Below, piece after piece: positions 51,170 to 60,343 of a DNA stretch of 64,000 nt. Origin of the DNA: Homalodisca vitripennis. Its lineage: Eukaryota > Arthropoda > Insecta > Hemiptera > Cicadellidae. The position numbers and the translations under genes are program-made. The DNA lies in NCBI RefSeq assembly GCF_021130785.1, contig NW_025777519.1, positions 62,001 to 126,000 on the forward strand. Reading direction: 5' to 3'. Position 1 is the stretch's first letter. Each line of letters starts with the position of its first letter. The notes below the pieces were generated by a model. That model was given only the letters and a program-made list of their open reading frames with translations, was not told where the DNA came from and made no database searches.

Positions 51170-52078
51170 TGTAAGGTTTTGTAGTTTGGTTTAGTTTAAG
51201 ATTAAGGTTGTGACATATTTTGAGCAAGGGTTGCTGTGAGAGGATTTAATAATAGGTTATATTGGCAGTACAAATACCCTCAAATGAACCAACACATTTA
51301 TTTGTGACAACATTTCATTAAATTGATTAAAAATTTTAATTAACAATTGATTGCGTCAATCGACATATTAAGCACAAACCTTAATACCTTAATACTTTGA
51401 AAACATGTTTGATATTAAATTATTCATTACAATTTATTTTAAATTTAATTCATTATAACATTTACTAGTAATTTTGTAGTGTTGCAATAATAATGAGTTC
51501 ATGGACTAACATGAGAAACTTTCTTTAAAATAGCTAAACATTTACATAAATTTACATTTTCGAAATTGTGAACATTTAAATAGATATGGAATTGAAAATG
51601 ATTAATGAACCCTAAAATATACTAAGTTCTTAAAATTACTTACATTTTATTTCACATCACACTTATTACGCCTAGAGATATTTTTCCGCACACGAACACC
51701 AACACTCCCGAACTTCACTTTTAGAATTCCCGGCCTCGACTTCCTCCTCTCCTCCTTCTTCTTCAGTTTTGATGTTCTTCTCCCGCCAGCTCATTGACCA
51801 CGCCTCTGCCAAATCTCTCCATCATAATTGGTGAGTAACAATTTTTCATATCAGCATGGCTGTCCCTTACATTGTCGCACGGTTTTTACAAATAAGCATT
51901 TCCGCTGCTTAAGCAAGCATTTCCTGTTTGTTCACCATCGGCGTCTAGGCGGATGTGCGTATCTACTTACATCCGGAGGATGTTTGTCTCGAATTGTAAT
52001 ACAAGACTTCCTTTCCAGCAACTATCTGTACATTGATTCTATGAATTTTATTTTACTAATAATTACGTATGTCTTACA
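51170..52078 (-). repeat. 3' LTR (909 bp)
   Basis: Identical in length to 60344-61252; the only difference I see is T at 51260 against G at 60434. The ends form the inverted repeat TGTAAG/CTTACA. In sense orientation an AATAAA lies at about 51651-51646, a likely polyadenylation signal. Confidence 0.95.
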
Positions 52079-52089
52079 TTCCCCTGGCT
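52079..52089 (-). promoter_or_regulatory. Polypurine tract
   Basis: On the sense (minus) strand AGCCAGGGGAA directly abuts the 3' LTR. This is the position and purine-rich composition expected of the primer for plus-strand DNA synthesis. Confidence 0.8.
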
Positions 52090-52124
52090 TAATGACGATT
52101 CTACCTACGAATCGTACTTATTGT

Positions 52125-52894
52125 CTAGTGTAGGTTATCCATTGGGTAGTCACGTTCATGTACTGTAGGCTTCAGGAATTTTATTTTGATGTTGTTAATG
52201 TGGATGAAGTAGAGGTCTATAAAAAGAAGTAGTGTTATTATAGAAGTCCAGGCTAGTAAAATGTACAAAATGAGTTCCATGTTGTTTACTATGTTTTTGT
52301 CGTCGTGCTTTAGCTGGAAGTGGTGTTGTCTTTGTAGATTGTGAACAAAGCAGGTGAATGCGCAGGTAGCTCGGAGAGTAGGTAGTGTTGTTGTGTTGAG
52401 AATGCTGTGTAGACATCTTCCTTGTTGTCTGCCAAGTCATGTATTTGGTGTTATGTCGCAATGTCACAACACCATTCGAAGAAATCTCCGACGAACGTGA
52501 GCGATCTTCTGTTTCTATCTGGTTGCTGTCTTGGGATGAATGGGAGGTGTTCTGCTACCATTTGTTGATGTATGAGGGTTTGTAATGTGGAAAGGTTGTT
52601 CTGTATCTTGAAATAGGTTTGGGAGTTGTTGAGGTTTTTAGGGCAGAAATTTAAAGAGGGTTCGTTTTTAGGTAAATTTTGCTGTGTGTTGAAAGGAATT
52701 TTTTATGTAATAGGGATGGAACTGATATAAGGTAGTGTCTGAGGCATTGGAGTAAAGTAGGCTCCTGTGAAGATTTGTACTAGAGGCTTATTGGGTTCTT
52801 CTATGTTGTGGGTTGATGTGCTGGCAAAGGTGGTCAAAAGAGGCATGGCAAGTGCTGTCAGTAGTAGTAGTAGGAAGTGCTGTAAGGACTTCAT
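52125..52894 (-). pseudogene. env-like glycoprotein remnant
   Basis: From the ATG at 52894 the minus strand encodes a hydrophobic signal peptide (MKSLQHFLLLLLTALAMPLL) in a 63-codon frame ending at a TAA (52703-52705). The same frame then continues open to another TAA at 52451-52453. It contains the furin-like site RNRR at 52516-52505, followed by a partly hydrophobic stretch (SLTFVGDFFEW) placed like a fusion peptide. In another frame, 52280-52125 encodes a transmembrane helix (LILYILLAWTSIITLLLFI) and a short basic tail, stopping just before the polypurine tract. The part after the cleavage site, some 130 codons, is much shorter than in gypsy-type Env, so internal sequence is probably lost. 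Not functional. Confidence 0.6.
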
Positions 52895-52928
52895 CTGTCT
52901 CGTGGGTGGTCGGGACGATTAGAGTGCT

Positions 52929-52973
52929 GTAGACTGGTGTCTTGTAGATTGGTGTCTTGTAGACTGGTTTCTC
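52929..52973 (+). repeat. 15-bp tandem repeat, three units
   Basis: Unit GTAGACTGGTGTCTT at 52929, 52944 and 52959, with one to three changes. It lies about 35 bases upstream (sense) of the env-like start codon. Confidence 0.85.
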
Positions 52974-53682
52974 AGGTTGTGGTTGGTTTTTCTGGTGTCA
53001 TAATTCTAAAACTTAATATCTACAGGTTACATATACATTTTAGTTTAATATTTTATAATTAATACATATTTATGCCTAAGGTTTTTATTTACAGAAATCT
53101 TTAAATGACCTCTCGATGGTGTGTCGTATTTCCCTAGCTCTATGTAATAATGTTTTTACTAAGTATCTTAATCTCTAGTGTTCTTAAATAAGGTTCGATA
53201 TTATGTTAATTTATTATATTACAAAACGATACTATGCACCTTTGTTTCTGAGGCATATGTAATATCCCTTCTTTGTGCTTATTGTCCATAGTCATCATCA
53301 TGATCATAATATATGTTGCCAAATCAAGGCTGTATAGTTTGTTTATGAGCAATATTGCTGTGTTAATACATACTATGTTAAATATATGTTACTTTCCTTC
53401 AATGTTAGATTAGCTATGTAATAATTAAACATGTTATATAAGTCATTTACATGTCATATATTAAAGTATTTGTTTATCCTAGGATTATATAATATAGAAC
53501 ATGTATGTCTCTTTCTTTGAGATGCATCTCAGGAAAATTGAGTCCTTGTAGGGTATATTATGTTAACACTGCTATCTACTAACTTAAATAAATATGATAT
53601 ATGTAGTACGCTTTATCATATTTTATATTCTTTATTACTAGGCTATGTATACATGTATCCCTCAGGTAAGTATAATATGTAC

Positions 53683-54147
53683 GTTGTGTCAAGTTAGAGT
53701 ACGCTTTGTTACTGTAGTAAACGAGTACGTGGGAAACATTACTTGCACACTAAGCTGTCTGAGCCACCAGGACCCTTGGCGACCCAGACCGCCGGTACAA
53801 GGCAATGCCCCCTAGTCATAGTCACAACACAGTCGGTGTAGTATAGCGTGGGAAGTTAGTTGAGTTAGCAGAAAACTTATCTGCCTGGGAGACATACCAG
53901 AGTCACGGTCAAGTCTTACTAGCCAGTCTAAGTACGGTTACCGTGGGTTACAGGCTCTGCTCGTGTCGTGTCGTGTGTGCTGTGTTAGTGTCCTGTGTAT
54001 TGGGATTATCTATACCAATATCTTTGGTACGTGTAACCTATCACTTAATCACTAAATTACAGTAAACCTCACATTAAAATACAAAGTTAGGCGTTTTAAT
54101 TTTCTAAAACTTTTATGTCTTTATTCTCTATCGTTTTCCGACACAAC
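53683..54147. other. GC-richer block with 8-bp inverted ends, possible nested insertion
   Basis: The block begins GTTGTGTC and ends GACACAAC. Its interior, especially 53740-54000, is much richer in G and C than the flanks. The size (465 bp) and inverted ends would fit a solo LTR, but no target-site duplication is visible and no internal promoter or polyadenylation signal is certain. Confidence 0.3.
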
Positions 54148-54475
54148 ATCGAGATTTTAATATACATTTTTATTTCTGTTATACTTACTTCTGTGACTCT
54201 CAAGGTTATATAACGTTATAATGAATCATTCAAACCGTAATCAAGTTAACCGGTCTCTCAAATCCTGGAGTATAATACCTATTTTTTTTAAAGCGATTCT
54301 TGAGTGACTATGTAGTAGCTTTTTACCCTCATATATTATGAAAGTATTGCGAAGATACTTTTCACTCTCTTCAAATTTTACTACAAGTCAGTGAGTGCAC
54401 AGTGATGTTCATGAGAAATATTGTATATTTTATTCTTGAATATTTTATTATTGCTCAAATCCCTTCATATTTGTT

Positions 54476-54727
54476 TTATATTCTCTTATAGAATAATTTC
54501 ATTCTAGCAACATGTATTGGTTGTTCTGTTAACCTTCCCCTGTGGTAAATGTCTACTGCATATGTCACTTCGTTAATTTTTTTCTTGACAACGAAAGGAC
54601 CTCTAAATGGTGTTTGAAATTTACTATATTTTTTTGTGTGGTCTTTCGGGAAATGGACCAAGACTTCATCGCCGGGGTTTAAATCCAAATGAGTTTTGTC
54701 ACGGTCAAAGTATTTCTTTTGCGCTTC
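54476..54727 (-). pseudogene. Integrase C-terminal segment (GPY/F-type domain)
   Basis: Continues the pol frame after the TAG at 54728-54730. It contains DLNPGDEVLVHFPKD and then FRGPFVVKKK, the GPY/F-type module that ends many Ty3/Gypsy integrases and helps multimerisation and DNA contact. The frame ends at a TAA at 54476, presumably the natural end of pol. Confidence 0.8.
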
Positions 54728-54730
54728 CTA

Positions 54731-55075
54731 GGCTTTTTTCATGATTTTCGGCATATATTTGCGTATTTGCTCTAAAATTTCTATATTTTCCAACACCATT
54801 TTTTCGGGATTAACCTGTAAATATATACAATCAGACGGTAAGTTAGCTTCGTAACCAAACATGAGGTAGTGCGGTGTGTAGCCTGTTGAAATGTTTACAG
54901 ACGTGTTGTAGGCAAATGTAACTATTTGTACATATTTTGACCAAGCTTGGGGTTTTTCCACAACGTAATGAGATATTGCCTTTATTAGCGTGTGGTTGTA
55001 TTTTTCAACCGCACCTTGTACTTGTGACATATAAGCAGCGCCTGGCCTTTGTTCAATCCCGAGTGCATTTAGTAA
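54731..55075 (-). pseudogene. Integrase catalytic core, second half
   Basis: In the same frame as RT, between the TAG at 55076-55078 and the TAG at 54728-54730. It contains QVQGAVEKYNHTL, whose glutamate (codon at 55006-55004) completes the DDE triad. Counting across the TAG, 35 positions separate it from the second aspartate, the canonical D-X35-E spacing. It continues with FAYNTSVN and GYTPHYLMFG, typical of Gypsy integrases. Confidence 0.85.
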
Positions 55076-57016
55076 CTATGAAATTACAGAATTCATAAAG
55101 TGTGTTCCTCTGTCATGATTAATAATTCTTGGAAATCCAAATGTGCAGAATAGATTTAATAATTTTTGCGCTACCGTGTTCGCATCTGCATTTCTACAAG
55201 GGGTTGCAAATGCCATTCTAGTGCAAGCATCGGTTGCAACTAGGATATATTTGTAACCATTACGTTGTGTAATATTACCTACAAAGTCTATTGTTATTCT
55301 GTCAAAGGGTTTTATGGAGGGTGCAATAGGTTGTAGTAGGCCGTAATTTTTGTTCGTTTTTGGCCTACATAGTTGACATTCTTCACAAGTTTTTGTATAT
55401 TGGAGGATATCACGGTACATATTCGGCCAGTGATATCGTAATTTTATTTTTGAAGCTGTTTTGTAATGTGATAAGTGTCCACCCGTGTAGGGGTTGTCAT
55501 GGAATATTTTTAATATTTCTTGTGTTTGTTTTTGGGGTATAGCCAATAAGTTTCTAGTTTCTCGTCCGTTGAAAGTTTTGAAATATAACAATCCATCTTT
55601 TTCTTCGTAATGTCTTGAAGCCCGTCTGATTTTTTTATTTACCGCCTCAGGTGAGGTCATCGCAAGGCGTATTTGTTTCAAATAACTGTCTTGAGCTTTT
55701 AGTAGGGGTAGATTTGTCTGTATTAAAGTATTGACAGTTAAACACACGTCCGTAAATTCTTCATCCAAAGGTTGTTCTAAAGGATTTCTGCTTAAGGCAT
55801 CTGCTAACACGTTTGTAGCGCCACGTTTATGTTTTACTACAATGTCGTAGTCTGTTAATGACAGTGCTAATCTGTTTAATCTAGTGGAAGTGTGCTTAAA
55901 ATTTTTATAAAACTGTAATGCGGCACAGTCCGTATAAACTGTTGTTTGTCTACCAAGCGTGAATTCTCTGAAGTAGTTCACAGCATAGGTTAGCGCTAAC
56001 ATTTCACGTTCAGCATTGCTGTAACGCATTTGGGTATTTGAATATTTTTTTGACATGTAATAAATTGGGTACATTCTATTATTTTCTTCATCTAACTGTA
56101 CTAACGCTGCTCCGCATCCAATCAAACTGCTATCTACATAAATGTGTGCTTCCCTGTTGTCCTTCCAATGTGATAGTAATGGTGGGTTTGTCAAAATTTG
56201 TTTGATTTTTATAAAAGCCTGTTCACATAGATCCGTCCATTTAAATGCCATGTTTTTATTTGAATCTTTTATTATCTCAGTAAGGGGTTGTGCTATTTTG
56301 GCATAATTTTGGATGAATCTGCGGAAGAATCCTGAGCATCCTAAAAATTGTCTCACTTGCCTTACACAAGTAGGTCTTTTAAATTCGGTGATAGCTTCTA
56401 CTGACTGTTTTTGGGGTAAAATGCCTTCTCCAGATACCTCGTGTCCTAAAATGTTTACACTTTTGTAGAGAAATTTACACTTTTTTGTATTTAGCTTCAA
56501 ATTAGCTTTTTCTAGTTCTTCTAATATAGTTTCTAGATTATGTAAGTCATTTTCAAATGAGTCACCATAACAAATTAGGTCATCCACGTAACAGATGACT
56601 TTATTAAAAAGGTGACGGTTTAATATCGCATTCAAAGCTTTACTAAATAATGTGGTTGAAGTTGAAAGTCCCATCGGCAATCGGCAAAACTGTAGAAGTC
56701 TATCGGGTGTTTTTATGGCTAGGATATGCCTATCTTCTTTCCTAACCTCCATGGAATAAAATGCATTTTTAAGGTCTAATTTTGTAAATGTGTGCGCTTT
56801 GTTCAAAGAGCTTAAAACCAGGTTTACTGAAGGAATGGGGTGGGCATCTGTTTTCAACTGTGCATTAACCTTCCTGAGATCAGCTACCATTCTGTCGCTT
56901 CCATCTTTATTTTTCACTAAAAATACTGGGCTTGCATATTCTGTGTAATCCTGACATTCCTCTAATATTTTTGCTTGTACTAAATCGTCCAATAATATGT
57001 TTAATTTTATTCGGTT
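55076..57016 (-). CDS. pol: pol: reverse transcriptase, RNase H and first half of integrase (interrupted gene)
   Basis: Longest open frame in the window, open from 57016; the first 638 codons counted from 56992 carry recognisable domains. RT: LDLKNAF near residue 72 with its aspartate, and the catalytic YVDD at residues 135-138 (56590-56579). RNase H: acidic residues at about 287 (YVDSS), 328 (NAERE), 355 (YTDCAAL) and 398 (LADALSR). Integrase: the HHCC zinc domain with H498, a second His at 506 or 509, and C536/C539, then D569 and D627 of the DDE triad, 57 residues apart. No ATG marks the start; the RT frame joins the protease frame through two frame changes between about 57160 and 56990. 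The frame is cut by TAG at 55076-55078 before the last catalytic residue. The RT and RNase H domains look intact. Confidence 0.92.
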   Translation of the reverse strand, partial: NRIKLNILLDDLVQAKILEECQDYTEYASPVFLVKNKDGSDRMVADLRKVNAQLKTDAHPIPSVNLVLSSLNKAHTFTKLDLKNAFYSMEVRKEDRHILAIKTPDRLLQFCRLPMGLSTSTTLFSKALNAILNRHLFNKVICYVDDLICYGDSFENDLHNLETILEELEKANLKLNTKKCKFLYKSVNILGHEVSGEGILPQKQSVEAITEFKRPTCVRQVRQFLGCSGFFRRFIQNYAKIAQPLTEIIKDSNKNMAFKWTDLCEQAFIKIKQILTNPPLLSHWKDNREAHIYVDSSLIGCGAALVQLDEENNRMYPIYYMSKKYSNTQMRYSNAEREMLALTYAVNYFREFTLGRQTTVYTDCAALQFYKNFKHTSTRLNRLALSLTDYDIVVKHKRGATNVLADALSRNPLEQPLDEEFTDVCLTVNTLIQTNLPLLKAQDSYLKQIRLAMTSPEAVNKKIRRASRHYEEKDGLLYFKTFNGRETRNLLAIPQKQTQEILKIFHDNPYTGGHLSHYKTASKIKLRYHWPNMYRDILQYTKTCEECQLCRPKTNKNYGLLQPIAPSIKPFDRITIDFVGNITQRNGYKYILVATDACTRMAFATPCRNADANTVAQKLLNLFCTFGFPRIINHDRGTHFMNSVIS

Positions 57017-57061
57017 TTAATTCAAGTTTAACAGGAGGTATGTTTGCAGGAGTTAAATCGA

Positions 57062-58570
57062 TTACCTTTGTTGTAAATATGTGTCTGTATTTCTGTAAAA
57101 CGTCAAGGACTTTTTTGTGTTCTTGGAGGTTAAATGTGGTGAGATATCAAATACTATGCCGTCCTTATCTGTCAATATTGTTTTTCCTGTGTCACTTGTA
57201 GTGGGATGGTGTTCCAGGGTAGGCTGTGCTTCAAGAGTTGGGTAATGTATGTGTCCTATCGTAGTATGTGCGGGTATCCTTTTTGGGAAATTTGATGCAT
57301 TATAAATATTTACAATTGTATCTGTACCATCTTCCCCTTCTGAAAGATATGCATGACATTTCTTTTTTATTCTTAGATTCCTATCTGTTTCGATGGCTGT
57401 TCGAGACTCTATACCTTTTAAGGAGCTAATCCTAATATGCTGATGTGGTGCTATAATTATGTCTTGTGGGGCTGTTACATCTGTTATTTGCTGTACTTCT
57501 AACTCCTGTGTGTTTTTAAAATTCTTGATGTCTAACTGCCACTGTTCATTCATAGGTATTATATGTTCAATCTGATATTTGGTAATTTTTATTGTTTTAT
57601 TTTTATAGTTTAACTCCACGCAGTTCTGAAATAGGAATATGTTTCCTACCAATATTGGGCTGTTTAGATCAGGTGTCACATAAAACGTGTCTTCAAGTAT
57701 TATTTTGCCAATTTTTATGGCAATTTTTGTCGAACCCAAAACTGTTAATGGTATACCGTTAGCCGATATCAACGAGGGTATGTTGCTAGTATTTAATTTT
57801 GTTGCACAAACTAGGTATGCTCTAATAATGTTTATGTTACATCCTGTATCTATAATGCAGGGTACTGGATGTCGAGGGTTTGTGGTCAAGGCTACGTCTA
57901 TTGTTAGGACAGGTATCTTCTTCGTAGTTTTATTTTCGCAATTAAATATGAGTTCATAAATATCCTCTAATAATAATGTTTTATTTTTCCTCGGTCTGTG
58001 TATCCTGTCTTGCGTTATTTCTTGCAAGTTAGTACAATCTATCATATTCTGTTTCTTCTGTTGCTCTATGTGATTTAAAATATGTATAGTGTCTATCTCA
58101 ATGGTTTCTTCCAATCCAGTATGTGTGTTTACCTCCCCCATACTACAATCTGGGTCCTGTTTTACGTGCGCTACTACCTTTAATACGCTAGGTTTTATCT
58201 GTCCTGTGAAATTTTCTGAGACTGCAAGGTTTCTTGTAAAACTGGGTTTATTTATATTTGTTGTCCTCGAGGGGTTTGGTTCACTTAGGGTTGGGGTTGG
58301 ATTGAACGCAGATTGAAGTTTCATGGTGTCTATAGGCTTCTGCATAATAGGTTGTTCAATTTCTTGCATCTTCTTTAAGGGTGGGAATTCTTGATTATAA
58401 TCTATGGCTTTAAATATCACTTCTGAACTGGTCTTTCCAGGGGTTGATAGTGGTAGTACTTTGGGGTTAGTTGGAGTAAATGTCATAGACTTTATACATT
58501 TGTAAGTTTGTCGATTCCTTTGGTTAAGATCTATGGTGTTATTTGTTTTCGCTTTTAAGTTCGGTAAGGG
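57062..58570 (-). CDS. pol: pol 5' part: linker and aspartic protease (interrupted gene)
   Basis: Open from 58570; the first ATG is at 58486 (474 codons from there). The first 180 residues are a poorly conserved linker. The retropepsin domain follows: IIDTGCNINII with the catalytic DTG at residues 213-215 (57850-57842), and ILVGNIFL near residue 278 in the place of the family's second conserved hydrophobic-glycine motif. The protease would cut the Gag-Pol polyprotein. The last roughly 20-30 codons before the stop at 57062 are out of frame with the family: similarity passes to the -1 frame after about 57160 and returns to this frame near 56992, where RT begins. Confidence 0.85.
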   Translation of the reverse strand, partial: PLPNLKAKTNNTIDLNQRNRQTYKCIKSMTFTPTNPKVLPLSTPGKTSSEVIFKAIDYNQEFPPLKKMQEIEQPIMQKPIDTMKLQSAFNPTPTLSEPNPSRTTNINKPSFTRNLAVSENFTGQIKPSVLKVVAHVKQDPDCSMGEVNTHTGLEETIEIDTIHILNHIEQQKKQNMIDCTNLQEITQDRIHRPRKNKTLLLEDIYELIFNCENKTTKKIPVLTIDVALTTNPRHPVPCIIDTGCNINIIRAYLVCATKLNTSNIPSLISANGIPLTVLGSTKIAIKIGKIILEDTFYVTPDLNSPILVGNIFLFQNCVELNYKNKTIKITKYQIEHIIPMNEQWQLDIKNFKNTQELEVQQITDVTAPQDIIIAPHQHIRISSLKGIESRTAIETDRNLRIKKKCHAYLSEGEDGTDTIVNIYNASNFPKRIPAHTTIGHIHYPTLEAQPTLEHHPTTSDTGKTILTDKDGIVFDISPHLTSKNTKKSLTFYRNTDTYLQQR

Positions 58571-58586
58571 TTAGTGTGACCTCCCC

Positions 58587-58736
58587 CTATTTCCCGTTTT
58601 TTTGATGATTTTGTTTATAATAATTAGACATGTAACATGATTCGATATTGTGGTTTGTTCGCTTGCAGTACCTGCAGAACAGCTCTTGTGTATTGTTGGT
58701 TTTAGGTGCCAAGCAGTTTACTTTGGGTTTGAGAAG
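58587..58736 (-). pseudogene. gag nucleocapsid segment with second CCHC zinc knuckle
   Basis: Contains C-RY-C-KRTN-H-NIES-C (58675-58634), a perfect CX2CX4HX4C knuckle, in the +1 frame relative to the first knuckle. It ends at TAG 58587-58589. Just before this is the sequence A-AAA-AAC (58602-58596) in frame, a heptamer of the kind used for -1 ribosomal frameshifting at gag-pol junctions. The -1 frame here closes at 58555, and the pol frame opens at 58570, so direct use is doubtful in this copy. Confidence 0.75.
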
Positions 58737-58947
58737 TTAATGAACGTTGCTTGAACCAGCATTGTTCAGTATTATGGTTGTCTTTACGGCAAATAGTGCA
58801 ATACCTATTTTGTCTAGCAGGTTGTATTTGGGAATGGTTTTGTCTTCTCCTATCACTGAAAGTAACGTGTTTAATCATAGGTGGCCTTTGGGTTTGTTTG
58901 GGGTAGTTTGAGCTTTCCATATATCTATTCTGGTGAGGACTAGGTGT
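58702..58947 (-). pseudogene. gag nucleocapsid segment with first CCHC zinc knuckle
   Basis: The open frame includes an ATG at 58920. It carries a basic stretch (SDRRRQ) and the zinc knuckle C-TI-C-RKDN-H-NTEQ-C (58800-58759). It is in the -1 frame relative to the main gag frame, so a small indel separates the two. It binds RNA in functional relatives. Confidence 0.8.
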
Positions 58948-59075
58948 CTATCATATCTTGGCTTATATTTTGAGTTTTCATACGGGGATGGAGACCTTTC
59001 GTACCTGTGGTTATGATTTGAAATTTGGTTTGTAGTTAGGGTAGCTACTAAATTGGTTAGGGTGTTAACTTCTGT
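58930..59075 (-). pseudogene. gag segment between capsid and nucleocapsid
   Basis: After the TAA at 59076-59078 the main gag frame stays open for about 48 codons, rich in Asn, Arg, Ser, Pro and Tyr. This looks like the linker towards the nucleocapsid. It ends where the frame of the first knuckle takes over, near 58940. Confidence 0.6.
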
Positions 59076-60086
59076 TTATAGTTTATGGATGATGTTTTGT
59101 TCATATAAGGGTGTACTATAGGGTCTGTTTGCTGCAACCCTATTGTACCTTTCTTTGTTTTTCATTTGTGTTGGAACTAGCTGTTCTGTAATTTTTAAAT
59201 TATTCTCTAGATCACTTAAGGTGTCGTTTTTAAGGCCTATAACTCGTTCACAGATTTCTGGTTTTAGTCCCTGTATGATAAAATGTATAATTTGCTTCTC
59301 CTGTATTGTGGGGTCATATCTTCGGCATGTTGTTAATATATCTAAAAAATAGGTTAGTGTTGGCTCGTTCTCTCCCTGTATTTTGTGTTCTAAAATAATT
59401 TGTAGACTCTGAGTTTGTGCTAATGGAGTGAAAGCCTCTATGAAACTTTTAGCAAGATGATCCCATTGTATAACTTCCCCTCGTTGTTTTTGCTTGTAGT
59501 ATTTGAACCAAGTTAGTGCTGTGCCTGATAAATGGGCTGGGAATAAATTAACTTTAGTGTTATCTGTCCATCTGTTTGAAGTTGCTGCCACTAGGAATTT
59601 GTCTAAAAAATCTTGTGGATTTTCGCTCTGGAGACCTGTGTAAGTCCCAGCTGATATTAACGGTATGTTTTCCCCCATGGTTACTGTGTTCGTTCTGTCA
59701 GGTAGTGTGAGTGGCTCGTAATGTTGTGCTAAGGTTGGGGATGCTTGTGTCTTGATGTCCGCCTCAGGGTTATGTACTATGTCGTATAAATTTGTTCTCT
59801 GCACTAGAAAATCCTCGATTGTAGCTAGATCCTTATAGTTTTCCCTGTCCTCTTCACTTAGGTGAGTTTTTCGTGTAGTTAAATTATTAAATATGGTTTT
59901 AATATTAGGGTGACTTGCGCTTATACGTGTTAAGTTCTTAAGTGCCGCTAGGATAGGTCTGAGGTCTGCTACAGTGTCTGTGTCTCTAGATAGTATTCCA
60001 TTTTTATTTAATATTTTTATTATGTCACTTTTGGAAGTCCTATATGTGTCTAATGGTATTAAATCTTCATGTAGTATGGTTTCCAT
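59076..60086 (-). CDS. gag: gag: matrix and capsid part, 336 codons, truncated by stop
   Basis: Starts at the ATG at 60086, 257 bases downstream of the 5' LTR, and ends at TAA 59076-59078. Residues about 140-305 match the retrotransposon gag capsid pattern: NPQDFLDKFL, then LFPAHLSGTALTWF, then the F..AF segment near 215-219, and FIIQGLKPEI near 269-278. Capsid proteins of this type form the particle in which reverse transcription takes place. The TAA precedes the zinc knuckles, so this product would lack the nucleocapsid. The frame beyond the stop is open for about 48 codons, which suggests that the TAA is a recent change. Confidence 0.88.
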   Translation of the reverse strand: METILHEDLIPLDTYRTSKSDIIKILNKNGILSRDTDTVADLRPILAALKNLTRISASHPNIKTIFNNLTTRKTHLSEEDRENYKDLATIEDFLVQRTNLYDIVHNPEADIKTQASPTLAQHYEPLTLPDRTNTVTMGENIPLISAGTYTGLQSENPQDFLDKFLVAATSNRWTDNTKVNLFPAHLSGTALTWFKYYKQKQRGEVIQWDHLAKSFIEAFTPLAQTQSLQIILEHKIQGENEPTLTYFLDILTTCRRYDPTIQEKQIIHFIIQGLKPEICERVIGLKNDTLSDLENNLKITEQLVPTQMKNKERYNRVAANRPYSTPLYEQNIIHKL

Positions 60087-60325
60087 TTAATTATACATGT
60101 CCATTGACGTACCTCGTTAGTTTACTTGGCGTTACTCTAATTACGGGTTTGAAAATATTTTTGAGTTATTGGAAATTTAATTTATCTTTCAGGTAAATAA
60201 GTGGTTTGTCACTGAAGTAGGCTATTTTCGTTAAATACTTTCTTATAATTATTATTTAGTTCTAATTTATACCTAGCCTATGAAACTATGTGCTTGCCCA
60301 TGTGAGGAATTTGAATGCCAACCGA
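60087..60325 (-). other. Leader between primer binding site and gag
   Basis: Non-coding, AT-rich. It would carry packaging signals and a splice donor in a functional element; none can be fixed by reading. Confidence 0.5.
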
Positions 60326-60343
60326 GTTTTAGCGCCTCCACCA
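60326..60343 (-). promoter_or_regulatory. tRNA primer binding site
   Basis: On the sense strand the sequence TGGTGGAGGCGCTAAAAC starts directly at the end of the 5' LTR. It begins TGG, the complement of a tRNA CCA end. The plus strand therefore shows the tRNA-like 3' end GCGCCTCCACCA. Pairing could also start three bases later at TGGAGGCGC. I do not assign the tRNA. Confidence 0.75.

Larger units (their letters stand above)
52895..54475 (-). other. Non-coding spacer between pol and env-like remnant
   Basis: About 1.58 kb without recognisable coding sequence on either strand, unusual since env normally follows pol closely. It contains a three-fold 15-bp tandem repeat at 52929-52973 and a GC-richer block at about 53683-54147 bounded by GTTGTGTC and GACACAAC. 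It may hold splice signals for an env message, but none can be fixed. Confidence 0.5.

Noticed and set aside
51828..52133. Plus-strand open frame of 101 codons, repeated in the other LTR at 61002-61355
   Set aside because: It lies antisense inside the LTR of a minus-strand element, its similarity between copies is simply LTR identity, and it shows no known domain.
56932..57201. Plus-strand open frames opposite pol (also 55360-55542, 57687-57959, 58089-58316 and 59143-59352)
   Set aside because: They are antisense shadows of gag and pol.
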